Source: Alphaproteobacteria bacterium (GTDB lineage Bacteria > Pseudomonadota > Alphaproteobacteria > Rhodobacterales > Rhodobacteraceae). From it: DNA of 64,000 bases. Below, piece by piece: positions 8,615-16,820 of the stretch; positions within the stretch are counted from its first letter, which is position 1; each line of letters opens with the position of its first letter. A program made the translations under genes and the position numbers. The notes beneath the pieces are model-generated. The model did not search any database. It worked only from the letters and a program-made list of their open reading frames with translations, and was not told where the DNA came from. The stretch is from the NCBI GenBank assembly GCA_030427405.1, contig JAUHXK010000002.1, positions 186,001 through 250,000 of the forward strand, written 5' to 3'.

Positions 8615-9816
8615 GGCTGCACCTCTTGCGGGCCACCGATGCGGCTGTCGACATCGGCGATCTGGTCGCGGGTCAGCACCGTTTCGATATCGCGCAACCC
8701 GTCATACAGCGCCGCGGTTGCCTCATGCGCCAGGTCCGCGCGTACCACCTGCCACCGCTTTTCATCGCGCAGCGCTTTTGCCGCACGCGCCTTGCCGGTT
8801 TCGGTCGCCACGCCATCGGCCCGCACGACACCGGCCCGCCGCAGCAGACGCAAGGTCAACGGTTCATAGATCGTCTGCCCCTGTGCCAGGGCCAACAGGC
8901 CTTGTCGGATATGCACGCGCCGCTGGAACCTGAGGTGACGCAGCACGGCCGCCAGAACACCGCGCGCGGGCGCAAACAACAGCGACACCGCAAAAAAGCC
9001 GAAACTGACCAGCACGATGATCGGCCCCGTGGGCAGGTTCGGGGCCGAGGCTGACAGCGCCGCGCCCAGGTAACCGGCCAGACCCCCGGACAGCCCGGCC
9101 AGCAACACGACCCGTTCCGACCGCTCGGACCAGAAACGCGCGGTTACGGCAGGAATGATCAGCAAGGCCACGATCAGGATCAAGCCGACGATCTTCAGAC
9201 CGACCACCGTCACCGCCATGACCAGCCCCATCATGGCAAGGTCGATCCGGTGCACCGGCAGGCCGCGCGCGGCCGCAAATTCGGGGTCAAAGGCCACCAA
9301 TGTCATCGGGCGGCGCAGGACCAGCACTAGGCCGAGGGTCGCAGCGCCGCCAAGCGCGATGACAAACGCATCCGACCACAGCATCCCCGCAGTCGACCCA
9401 AGCAAAAACCCTTCGAGCCCGGCTTGCCGCCCCGCACCCATTGTCTGAATGATCGTCAATAACACGATCCCGAACCCGAAAAACACCGACAAGACTGCGC
9501 CGATCGCGGCATCTTCGGCCAGGCGGGTGCGGCGGGTCAGCCAGTTCATGCACAAAAGCCCAACCCAGGCCGATACGGCCGACCCCAAAAGCAATCCGGG
9601 CAAGTTACGGCCATCGCCGCCCAGAGCCACCAGGACCATGAAGGCCAGGCAGACACCCGGAAGGGTCGCGTGGCTGATCGCGTCGCTGACCAGCGCGCGC
9701 TTGCGCAGGAACAGGAAGGTCCCCGTGACCCCGGCAGACACGCCCAGAAGGGTCGCGCCAATGGCCACCAGCGTCGCGTTATAGCCAAGCTGCAGGGTCA
9801 GGGCGTCCCAGACCAT
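8611..9816 (-). CDS. sitC: Metal ABC transporter permease SitC with C-terminal extension
   Basis: 401 residues, about 110 longer than a normal ABC-3 permease. Residues 1-290 contain the membrane domain, with SDAISHATLPGVCLAFM and FDPEFAAARGLPV. The extra cytoplasmic tail (RQGLLALAQGQTIYEP...) looks like a winged-helix segment followed by a helical domain (HEATAALYDGLRDIETVL, QIADVDSRIGGP), resembling the metal-binding part of DtxR/MntR-type iron-dependent repressors. Such tails occur in some Mn/Fe permeases and may sense cytoplasmic metal; this role is inference. It overlaps sitD by four bases and starts 2 bases after sitB ends. Confidence 0.9.
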   Translation of the reverse strand: MVWDALTLQLGYNATLVAIGATLLGVSAGVTGTFLFLRKRALVSDAISHATLPGVCLAFMVLVALGGDGRNLPGLLLGSAVSAWVGLLCMNWLTRRTRLAEDAAIGAVLSVFFGFGIVLLTIIQTMGAGRQAGLEGFLLGSTAGMLWSDAFVIALGGAATLGLVLVLRRPMTLVAFDPEFAAARGLPVHRIDLAMMGLVMAVTVVGLKIVGLILIVALLIIPAVTARFWSERSERVVLLAGLSGGLAGYLGAALSASAPNLPTGPIIVLVSFGFFAVSLLFAPARGVLAAVLRHLRFQRRVHIRQGLLALAQGQTIYEPLTLRLLRRAGVVRADGVATETGKARAAKALRDEKRWQVVRADLAHEATAALYDGLRDIETVLTRDQIADVDSRIGGPQEVQP

Positions 9817-9818
9817 GG

Positions 9819-10622
9819 TTAACCCAATGCGTGGGAAATCTGATCGATCTGAGCGGTGGCCAGACGACCGCCATAGGCGGCCTGCAGGCTTTCCGCGGTA
9901 AAGGCCTGTGCAACCGGGCCTTCGGCCACCTTGCGGGTGTTGATCAGGTAGACGTGATCGAAGTAATCGGTGACAGTCGCCAGGTCATGATGAACGACCA
10001 CGACGGTCTTTCCGGCATCCTTCAGCGATTTCAGAACCGTTATGATGGCCTTTTCCGTGGCCGCATCCACCCCGGCAAATGGTTCGTCCAGCAGATAAAG
10101 GTCTGCATCCTGCGCCAGCGCACGCGCCAGGAAAACGCGCTGTTGCTGCCCACCCGAGAGCTGCCCGATCTGACGATCCGCAAAATCCTGCATGCCGACC
10201 TGACGCAGGCAATCCGCCGCGCGCTGCATGTGCCGCGCACGGATACGCCCCAGCAAACCAAGTTGCCGGGACAACCCCATCAGCACAACATCAATGACGC
10301 GCGTGGGAAAATCCCAATCCACGCTGGCGCGCTGCGGCACATAGGCGACCCGCGCACGTTGCTCCGTCAGCGGTTTGCCATAGACGGTCACCTGGCCTGA
10401 CACCATCGGCACAATGCCCAGCGCCGCCTTGAGAAGGGTTGATTTGCCCGCTCCGTTGGGTCCGATAATTGCGGTCATGGCGCCCGGCTGCACGGTCATG
10501 TCGACCGAAAACACCGCCGGTTTCTGCCCGTAGGACACGGTCAGGCCGCGAATGGCCAGCGGGCTGTCTTGGGTGTCTGGTGTCGGTACGGAAACGCCCT
10601 GTACGGCGGCAAGCTCAAGCAT
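9819..10622 (-). CDS. sitB: Metal ABC transporter ATP-binding protein SitB
   Basis: 267 residues with all ABC ATPase motifs: Walker A GPNGAGKST, Q-loop (AYVPQRASVDWDFP, a form typical of Mn/Zn importers), signature LSGGQQQR, Walker B DLYLLDEPF and H-loop VVHHDL. It powers the import of the metal through SitC and SitD. It starts 4 bases downstream of the binding-protein gene stop and is followed 2 bases later by sitC, so the four genes form one transcription unit. The N-terminal 20 residues before the domain are unconserved; an internal start is possible but less likely. Confidence 0.94.
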   Translation of the reverse strand: MLELAAVQGVSVPTPDTQDSPLAIRGLTVSYGQKPAVFSVDMTVQPGAMTAIIGPNGAGKSTLLKAALGIVPMVSGQVTVYGKPLTEQRARVAYVPQRASVDWDFPTRVIDVVLMGLSRQLGLLGRIRARHMQRAADCLRQVGMQDFADRQIGQLSGGQQQRVFLARALAQDADLYLLDEPFAGVDAATEKAIITVLKSLKDAGKTVVVVHHDLATVTDYFDHVYLINTRKVAEGPVAQAFTAESLQAAYGGRLATAQIDQISHALG

Positions 10623-10626
10623 GTGC

Positions 10627-11580
10627 TCAGAACCCCGCCGACAATTTGCCGTTCAGGCCGCGCGCAGGCACATCCGCACCCAAGGAACCGGCGATCACGG
10701 TAATGTTGTGATCCAGCATCCCGACATAGGTGCCCTCATAGGTGCCCGGTTCGCCCATGGCGTCGGAATACAGTTCACCACCAACACCCACTTCATGCCC
10801 TTTGGCCGCAGCGCCTTCGATCAGTGCCCGCATCGAGCGGTCTGAGACCGAACTTTCAACGAACACGGCGGTCAATTGCCGGTCCACCATAGTGTCAACC
10901 AAGGCGCCAATCCGATTCAGACCGGCCTCGGACTGGGTAGAAATGCCCTGGATGCCCAGGACCTCATACCCGAATTCCGCGCCGAAATAGCCAAAGGCAT
11001 CATGGGCGGTGACCAGGACACGGTTGTTGTCCGGCACCCCAGCCAGAACCTTTTTGGCATAGGCGTCCAAACGGTCGATTTCAGCCAGAAACGCCTGTGT
11101 GTTGCGGGTGAAATCCTCGGCCGCATCGGGGCGGGCGGCGATCAAGGCATTCTGCACCTCGACCACGACATCTTTCCACAGCGCCGGGCTCATCCAGACA
11201 TGCGGGTCGAACTTGTCCGCGTAATCGTCATGGGCGCGCAGCTTGGCCTTGTCGAGGCCGTCTGCCACCGCAACGACGGTGCGTTTGCGGCCAAGGTCGC
11301 CAAAGAAATCCTCCATCTGCGCCTCCAGGTACAGGCCGTGCCAAAGCACCAGGTCCGCCCGCGTCATCGCAACGATGTCGCTGCGGGTCTGGCGATAGGC
11401 GTGGGGATCGACTCCCGGCCCCATCAGGCCACGGACCTCGACCATTTCCCCACCGATCTGCCGCGCTGCGTCCGCAATCATTCCGGTGGTTGCGACGACC
11501 TTTAGCGGGGCATCCGCCCAGGAAGCAGAAACCAGCGTAGTGGCAAAAGCGATTGCGGCCAGAAAGCTGCGACGAATCAT
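10627..11580 (-). CDS. sitA: Metal ABC transporter substrate-binding protein SitA (manganese type)
   Basis: 317 residues from ATG 11580, preceded by GAGG at a six-base spacing. A Sec signal peptide (MIRRSFLAAIAFATTLVSASWA) leads into a cluster A-I binding protein. The four expected ligands are visible: His in DPHAYRQ, His in DPHVWMS, Glu in FVESSVSD and Asp in ELYSDAMG. The H-H-E-D set and the absence of a histidine-rich loop argue for manganese (or ferrous iron) over zinc. It is the first gene of the operon, and its promoter carries two palindromic sites that look like Fur/Mur operators. The deoC gene is divergent. Confidence 0.92.
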   Translation of the reverse strand: MIRRSFLAAIAFATTLVSASWADAPLKVVATTGMIADAARQIGGEMVEVRGLMGPGVDPHAYRQTRSDIVAMTRADLVLWHGLYLEAQMEDFFGDLGRKRTVVAVADGLDKAKLRAHDDYADKFDPHVWMSPALWKDVVVEVQNALIAARPDAAEDFTRNTQAFLAEIDRLDAYAKKVLAGVPDNNRVLVTAHDAFGYFGAEFGYEVLGIQGISTQSEAGLNRIGALVDTMVDRQLTAVFVESSVSDRSMRALIEGAAAKGHEVGVGGELYSDAMGEPGTYEGTYVGMLDHNITVIAGSLGADVPARGLNGKLSAGF

Positions 11581-11613
11581 CTGGAACCTCGTTTCAGGGT
11601 GTACCTGAGAATG

Positions 11614-11642
11614 AATATGCGAACCATTCGCAACTAAGTCAA
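11614..11642 (-). promoter_or_regulatory. Predicted promoter of sitABCD
   Basis: On the minus strand TTGACT (11642-11637) is followed after exactly 17 bases by CATATT (11619-11614). This is a good sigma-70-like pair upstream of the sitA start at 11580. The spacer and the -10 box are overlapped by a perfect palindrome, which fits repression by metal-loaded Fur-family protein. Confidence 0.6.
11618..11632. promoter_or_regulatory. Operator 1 of sitABCD, Fur-family (Mur)-like palindrome
   Basis: TGCGAA-CCA-TTCGCA, a perfect 6-bp inverted repeat lying across the -10 box and spacer of the sitA promoter. It shares the extended half ATTCGCAA with a second site 30 bases upstream. Manganese-uptake genes of alphaproteobacteria are commonly controlled by the Fur-family regulator Mur through such palindromes; the assignment to Mur is inference. 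Confidence 0.62.
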
Positions 11643-11647
11643 CGCTA

Positions 11648-11664
11648 TTGCGACTTATTCGCAA
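11648..11664. promoter_or_regulatory. Operator 2 of sitABCD, Fur-family (Mur)-like palindrome
   Basis: TTGCGA-CTTAT-TCGCAA, a perfect 6-bp inverted repeat just upstream of the -35 box. Aligned with operator 1 both read wTGCGAmyyATTCGCAA. It also lies in the promoter region of the divergent deoC, so it could affect that gene too. Confidence 0.6.
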
Positions 11665-11778
11665 GAATCCCGAGTTTTTTGTCCAAATGGTCAAAATATT
11701 TACCGCGTGGCCGTCACATGCCTTCCATTTGGGACCGTCCCGTGCGAATTTGGCGCGAACCTCCCAAAGGACGGAAAG

Positions 11779-12777
11779 ATGGATACGCAGAGCTCAGAAA
11801 GCCCCGTGCGCACGCCGCATCTGCCACAGGTCACCGAGCCCCGGAATCCGGGGATGGAGCTTGACCTGGACTGGGTCCGCGCCGTGCAGGCCAATACTTC
11901 GGCCATTGAACGCCGCGCCGCGACCCTGCCCGGGCGACGTTCGGTGAAAAAAGAGTATCAGGCCGCGTGGCTGTTGAAAGCGATCACGATGATCGACCTG
12001 ACCACCCTGTCCGGCGATGATACGGTCGGCCGTGTGCGGCGCCTGTGCGCCAAGGCCCGGCAGCCGGTTGCACCGGCTGTATTACAGGCTTTGGACATGC
12101 CGCCGATCACCACCGGGGCCGTCTGCGTTTACCATGACATGATCGAAACGGCCGTTACGGCACTGAAAGGCACGGGCATACCCGTCGCCGCGGTTTCCAC
12201 CGGGTTTCCCGCAGGGCTGTCCCCGTTTCATCTGCGCGTGGCCGAGATCGAGGAAAGCGTGAAGGCCGGTGCGGACGAAATCGACATCGTGATCTCGCGC
12301 CGCCATGTGCTGTCGGGCGATTGGCAGGCTTTGTATGACGAAATGAAGGCCTTTCGCGCGGCTTGCGGCGATGCCCATGTCAAAGCCATTCTGGCGACCG
12401 GAGAACTGGGCAGCCTGCGCAACGTCGCCCGCGCCTCGGTCGTGTGCATGATGGCGGGCGCCGATTTCATAAAGACCTCGACCGGGAAGGAAAGCGTCAA
12501 CGCCACCCTGCCCGTGTCGCTGGTGATGATCCGGGCGATCCGCGACTATTATGACCGCACCGGGTACCGGGTGGGGTACAAGCCCGCGGGCGGGATTTCC
12601 AAGGCCAAGGATGCGCTGGTGTACCTGTCGCTGATCAAGGACGAGCTGGGCGACCGCTGGTTGGAGCCCGACCTGTTCCGCTTTGGCGCGTCATCCCTGT
12701 TGGGCGATATCGAGCGGCAATTGGAGCATTATGTCACCGGGGCGTACTCGGCTGGTTACAGGCATCCGATGGGGTAA
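11779..12777 (+). CDS. deoC: Deoxyribose-phosphate aldolase
   Basis: 332 residues from ATG 11779, preceded by AAGGACGGAAAG; an open extension to 11707 lacks homology. The Schiff-base lysine is in DFIKTSTGK, the second active-site lysine in VGYKPAGGIS and the acid residue in DEIDIVI. The protein is longer than E. coli DeoC (259) and resembles the longer eukaryote-like class with an N-terminal extension. It cleaves 2-deoxyribose-5-phosphate to glyceraldehyde-3-phosphate and acetaldehyde. The next gene is an aldehyde dehydrogenase, which could remove the acetaldehyde. The intergenic region to sitA (about 200 bases) carries both promoters. Confidence 0.94.
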   Translation: MDTQSSESPVRTPHLPQVTEPRNPGMELDLDWVRAVQANTSAIERRAATLPGRRSVKKEYQAAWLLKAITMIDLTTLSGDDTVGRVRRLCAKARQPVAPAVLQALDMPPITTGAVCVYHDMIETAVTALKGTGIPVAAVSTGFPAGLSPFHLRVAEIEESVKAGADEIDIVISRRHVLSGDWQALYDEMKAFRAACGDAHVKAILATGELGSLRNVARASVVCMMAGADFIKTSTGKESVNATLPVSLVMIRAIRDYYDRTGYRVGYKPAGGISKAKDALVYLSLIKDELGDRWLEPDLFRFGASSLLGDIERQLEHYVTGAYSAGYRHPMG

Positions 12778-12824
12778 ACAAACCCCGATGTCCGGACAGT
12801 GAGTATTTGGGAAAAGATGAAGCT

Positions 12825-15158
12825 ATGACAGTCAAAGAGATTTTCGAGACCATGGATTACGGCCCGGCCCCCGAAAGCGCGGCCGAGGCGCTGGCCTGGC
12901 TGGTCGATCAGGGTGACACGTTTGGCCACTATATCGATGGTGCCTTCACCAAGCCCGGCAAGGGGTTTGACAGCCGCAACCCGGCGACAGGCGAAGTTTT
13001 GGCCAAACTGACGCAAGCCAATCAGGCCGATGTAGACGCGGCCGTTGCCGCCGCCCGCAAGGCGCAGACGGGATGGGCAGAGTTGGGCGGGGCAGGCCGT
13101 GCGCGGTATCTTTATGCGATTGCGCGGCTGCTGCAAAAGCACTCGCGCCTGTTCGCCGTGCTGGAAAGCATGGATAACGGCAAGCCCATCCGAGAGTCCC
13201 GCGATATCGACATACCGCTGGCGCAACGGCATTTCTATTACCACGCCGGCATGGCGCAGTTGATGGAAAGCGAGTTGCCCGACGCGCAGGCGCTGGGTGT
13301 CTGCGGGCAGATTGTTCCCTGGAACTTCCCGTTGCTGATGTTGGCGTGGAAGATTGCGCCTGCGCTGGCGATGGGCAACACGGTGGTTCTGAAACCTGCC
13401 GAATATACCTCGCTGACCGCGCTGCTGTTTGCCGATATTTGCTCGCAGGCCGGGCTGCCCAAGGGTGTGGTCAACATTGTCACCGGTGACGGCGCGGTGG
13501 GCGAGATGATCGTGGCCTCGGACGTGGACAAGATTGCCTTTACCGGCTCAACCGCCGTGGGCCGCCGCATTCGCGAGGCGACGGCCGGGTCGGGCAAGGA
13601 ACTGACCTTGGAGCTGGGCGGCAAATCTGCCTATATCGTCTTTGACGATGCCGATATTGATTCAGCGATCGAAGGTCTGGTCGATGCGATCTGGTTCAAT
13701 CAGGGGCAGGTTTGCTGTGCAGGATCCCGCCTGTTGGTGCAGGAGGGCATCGCCGACCGGTTCCACGCCAAGCTGCGCGAACGGATGGACGGATTGCGCA
13801 TAGGGAATCCTCTGGACAAGTGCATCGACGTGGGTGCGGTTGTGGACCCGGTTCAGTTGCAGACCATCAAGAGTATGGTCGAGAGCAATTCCGTGGGCCA
13901 TGTGCATCAGGCCGCGTGCGATCTGCCGGAAAACGGCTGTTACTACCCGCCGACGCTGATCTCGGGGCTCGAGACCTCGGACCCGCTGATGCAGGAAGAG
14001 ATCTTTGGTCCGGTTCTGGTCTCCTCGACCTTTCGGACCCCGGCTGAAGCGGTCGAACTGGCCAACAACACCCGATACGGCTTGGCTGCGACGGTCTGGA
14101 CCGAGAATGTGAACCTGGCGCTGGATATCGCGCCCAAGCTGGTTGCAGGTGTGGTCTGGGTGAATGCCACCAACCTGTTTGACGCGGCGGCCGGGTTCGG
14201 CGGTGTGCGCGAAAGCGGTTTTGGCCGCGAAGGGGGCTGGGAAGGGCTGGTCGCCTATACCAGACCCAAGGGCAAAGCCAAGCCGCTTGCCAAGGTCGAA
14301 CCGGTCATGGGCGAAGGTGCCCCTGTCGACCCCATCGACCGCACCGCCAAGATGTATGTCGGCGGCAAGCAGGCACGACCCGATGGCGGCTATTCCAAAC
14401 CCGTCTGGGGCAAACCCGGCCTGCTGGGCCATGTGGGCCTTGCCAACCGCAAGGATGTGCGCAACGCGGTTGAGGCTGCGGCGGGCGCCAAGGGTTGGTC
14501 CAAGACCACCGGCCACCTGCGGGCGCAGATCCTTTATTATATCGGCGAGAACCTTTCGGCCCGCGCCGGTGAATTCGCATCCCGCATCGATGCCATGACC
14601 GGCAAGAAAGGCGGCGCGAAAGAGGTCGAAGCCGCGATCCAGCGCCTGTTCTCTGCCGCGGCCTGGGCCGACAAATATGACGGTCAGGTGCATGGCGTTC
14701 CGATCCGGGGCGTTGCGATTGCGATGAAGGAACCGGTCGGAGTGATCGGCGCGCTGTGCGCCGATGAGGCGCCCTTGCTGGGTCTGGTCTCGGTCTTGGC
14801 GCCGGCGATTGCGATGGGCAACCGGGTGGTGCTGGCCGCAAGCGAGCCCTATCCGCTGGCGGCGACCGATTTCTACCAGATTCTGGAAACCTCGGACGTG
14901 CCCGCAGGCGTGGTAAACATCCTGACGGGCAGCCATGCGGAACTGGCAAAGCCGCTGGCCTCGCACCTGAACGTGGCTGCGGTCTGGTCGTTCTCGTCCA
15001 CCGATCTGTCGGCCGAGATCGAGGCCGCAGCAGCCGGGAACCTGAAGCGAAGCTGGGTCAATAACGCGACGGCATTTGACTGGAGCGTGGACCAATCGCG
15101 CCGCTTCCTGCAGGCTGCGACCGAGGTTAAGAACATCTGGGTGCCCTACGGCGAGTAG
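12825..15158 (+). CDS. ALDH16-type aldehyde dehydrogenase (catalytic plus pseudo-domain)
   Basis: 777 residues. The first 480 or so form a full aldehyde dehydrogenase: the PWNFPLLM segment, FTGSTAVGRRI, the glutamate in LELGGKSAYIV and the nucleophile in NQGQVCCAGSR. The remaining 290 residues repeat the N-terminal half of the same fold (KEPVGVIGALCADEAPLL, GNRVVLAASEPYP) but end before any catalytic cysteine. This two-part layout defines ALDH16, whose bacterial form was characterised structurally from the marine alphaproteobacterium Loktanella. It follows deoC by 47 bases, so acetaldehyde is a plausible substrate. ATG 12825 is preferred to an upstream TTG at 12807. Confidence 0.9.
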   Translation: MTVKEIFETMDYGPAPESAAEALAWLVDQGDTFGHYIDGAFTKPGKGFDSRNPATGEVLAKLTQANQADVDAAVAAARKAQTGWAELGGAGRARYLYAIARLLQKHSRLFAVLESMDNGKPIRESRDIDIPLAQRHFYYHAGMAQLMESELPDAQALGVCGQIVPWNFPLLMLAWKIAPALAMGNTVVLKPAEYTSLTALLFADICSQAGLPKGVVNIVTGDGAVGEMIVASDVDKIAFTGSTAVGRRIREATAGSGKELTLELGGKSAYIVFDDADIDSAIEGLVDAIWFNQGQVCCAGSRLLVQEGIADRFHAKLRERMDGLRIGNPLDKCIDVGAVVDPVQLQTIKSMVESNSVGHVHQAACDLPENGCYYPPTLISGLETSDPLMQEEIFGPVLVSSTFRTPAEAVELANNTRYGLAATVWTENVNLALDIAPKLVAGVVWVNATNLFDAAAGFGGVRESGFGREGGWEGLVAYTRPKGKAKPLAKVEPVMGEGAPVDPIDRTAKMYVGGKQARPDGGYSKPVWGKPGLLGHVGLANRKDVRNAVEAAAGAKGWSKTTGHLRAQILYYIGENLSARAGEFASRIDAMTGKKGGAKEVEAAIQRLFSAAAWADKYDGQVHGVPIRGVAIAMKEPVGVIGALCADEAPLLGLVSVLAPAIAMGNRVVLAASEPYPLAATDFYQILETSDVPAGVVNILTGSHAELAKPLASHLNVAAVWSFSSTDLSAEIEAAAAGNLKRSWVNNATAFDWSVDQSRRFLQAATEVKNIWVPYGE

Positions 15159-15182
15159 GGTTCCCCGCCAAGGGAGGCCCTT

Positions 15183-15998
15183 ATGAATTTTTCAGGACAA
15201 ACCGTCATCATCATTGGCGGCACCAGCGGTATCAACCGGGGCATTGCCGAGGCTTTTGCGGCCTCGGGTGCCAAGCTGGCAGTCGCCAGCCGATCACAGG
15301 AAAAGGTAGACGATACGGTCGCGGCGCTGAAAGAAGCGGGCGCACAGGACGCCATCGGTGCGGCGTTTGATGTGCGCGACGCCGAGGCCGTCGCCGCAGG
15401 GTTGAAACAATTTCATCAGGCGTTTGGTGAATTCGACGTTCTGATTTCGGGCGCGGCGGGCAATTTCCCGGCGCTGACCGCCGAAATGTCGGTCAATGCG
15501 TTCAAAACGGTGATCGACATCGACCTGATGGGCACGGTCCATGTGATGAAAGGGGCCTATCCGTTTCTGAAACGCCCCGGCGCCAGCATCATCAACATCT
15601 CGGCCCCGCAATCTTATTTGCCGTATGAGGGGCAGGCCCATGTCTGTGCCGCCAAGGCGGGCGTCGATCAGATCACCCGAACGCTGTCCATGGAATGGGG
15701 GGTTGAGGGCATCCGCGTCAATTCGGTTGTGCCCGGCTTTATCGAAGGCACCGAAGGCGCCAAGCGGCTTGCCCCTTCCGCCGATGCAGGCGAAGCGTTG
15801 CGCAAGGACGTACCGCTGGGGCGCTGGGGCCAACCGCAGGACGTGGCCAATGCCTGCCTGTTCCTGAGTTCCGATCTGGCAAGTTATATCAGCGGGACTG
15901 TCCTGGCTGTGGACGGGGCGCTTTATCAACGCGGATCAGGCAAGTTCGGGCAAATGATGGGGCAGATGCTGCGCGCACAGGCCAAGGCACAGTCATGA
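15183..15998 (+). CDS. SDR-family oxidoreductase, 2,4-dienoyl-CoA reductase-like
   Basis: 271 residues, start supported by GGGAGG. The nucleotide-binding motif is GGTSGINRGIA and the C-terminal half has RVNSVVPGFIEGTEGAKRL. The usual SDR catalytic YxxxK is altered: the lysine is present in CAAKAGVDQ but the tyrosine position is valine. Loss of this tyrosine, together with the GTEG motif, is characteristic of the 2,4-dienoyl-CoA reductases of the SDR family (DECR type), which use a different tyrosine. NADPH-dependent reduction of an unsaturated acyl-CoA is therefore a plausible role. It is 24 bases downstream of the ALDH16 gene and probably in its operon. Confidence 0.8.
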   Translation: MNFSGQTVIIIGGTSGINRGIAEAFAASGAKLAVASRSQEKVDDTVAALKEAGAQDAIGAAFDVRDAEAVAAGLKQFHQAFGEFDVLISGAAGNFPALTAEMSVNAFKTVIDIDLMGTVHVMKGAYPFLKRPGASIINISAPQSYLPYEGQAHVCAAKAGVDQITRTLSMEWGVEGIRVNSVVPGFIEGTEGAKRLAPSADAGEALRKDVPLGRWGQPQDVANACLFLSSDLASYISGTVLAVDGALYQRGSGKFGQMMGQMLRAQAKAQS

Positions 15999-16085
15999 AG
16001 CCAGATAACCTGTGAAGCTGTTCATATACAGCCCCTGACCCGCTAGCTTAACAACGCCCATCAGATTGCCAGGGTGGGCCGGGAA

Positions 16086-16817
16086 ATGCTGACAATTCCG
16101 ACTGACGTGACGGACATGGCGCAGCTGATCGTGATGATCGGCGTATTTGGCGCGGGGCTGTACATCCTCAATTATTTTCTGCTGCAGATGGGTATCCTTC
16201 GCGGGTCGGGTGTCCTGTATCCGCTGTTGGTCATCATCGCCGCAAGCTGTGTGCTGATCAGCATGGCGGAAGAGTTCAATCTTGCTGGCTCGATCATTCA
16301 GATGGCCTATATCCTGATCTCGGTCATGGGTCTGTTGCGCGGATATCTTTCGCACCACCTGGTGCGGTTTTCCGAATGTGAAAAGCAGTTCGTCGCCAAT
16401 TACCTTGAAACGCTCAAACCCCACCACGCGCGCAAGCTGTTGAACACGGCAAGACTGACCACCTATGAACCCGGCGAAGTGCTGATCGAGGAAGGTATCA
16501 CCAGCGACTATCTGGCCTATGTTCTGTCGGGCCGCACAACGGTCCTGAAGAACGGCCAGGTGATCAACCAATGTGGCCCCGATCAAATCCTCGGAGAATT
16601 GACTTTTGGCATCGGATTGCCGGCAACCGCCACGGTTCGCGCGGTAGAGCCGACAACCTGTCTGGTGTTCGATGGCCAGCGCCTTGCCCGCCTTTTGCGC
16701 CGCAACAGGCAGATTGACGATGCGCTCAAGGCCGCCCATTTCAGGCATGCGCGTCAAAAACTGCTCAGCAGCAACAACCACACGGTCAAAGCGCGCACCA
16801 CCGCCATGGCGGCCTGA
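16086..16817 (+). CDS. Membrane protein with cyclic nucleotide-binding domain
   Basis: 243 residues from ATG 16086, with AGGGTGGG upstream; a GTG at 16074 is the alternative. Three hydrophobic helices (about residues 10-90: LIVMIGVFGAGLYILNYFLL, GVLYPLLVIIAASCVLI, IIQMAYILISVMGLL) precede a cNMP/CAP-like beta-roll (YEPGEVLIEEGITSDYLAYVLSG, then ILGELTFGIGLPATATVRA). The three-helix plus roll layout resembles Popeye-type proteins. The roll has GELTFG where CAP has the phosphate-binding cassette GEL, but the usual RTA arginine is replaced by ATATVRA, so ligand binding is unproven. The function is unknown. It converges with the M16 peptidase gene, 3 bases away. Confidence 0.75.
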   Translation: MLTIPTDVTDMAQLIVMIGVFGAGLYILNYFLLQMGILRGSGVLYPLLVIIAASCVLISMAEEFNLAGSIIQMAYILISVMGLLRGYLSHHLVRFSECEKQFVANYLETLKPHHARKLLNTARLTTYEPGEVLIEEGITSDYLAYVLSGRTTVLKNGQVINQCGPDQILGELTFGIGLPATATVRAVEPTTCLVFDGQRLARLLRRNRQIDDALKAAHFRHARQKLLSSNNHTVKARTTAMAA

Positions 16818-16820
16818 GCG

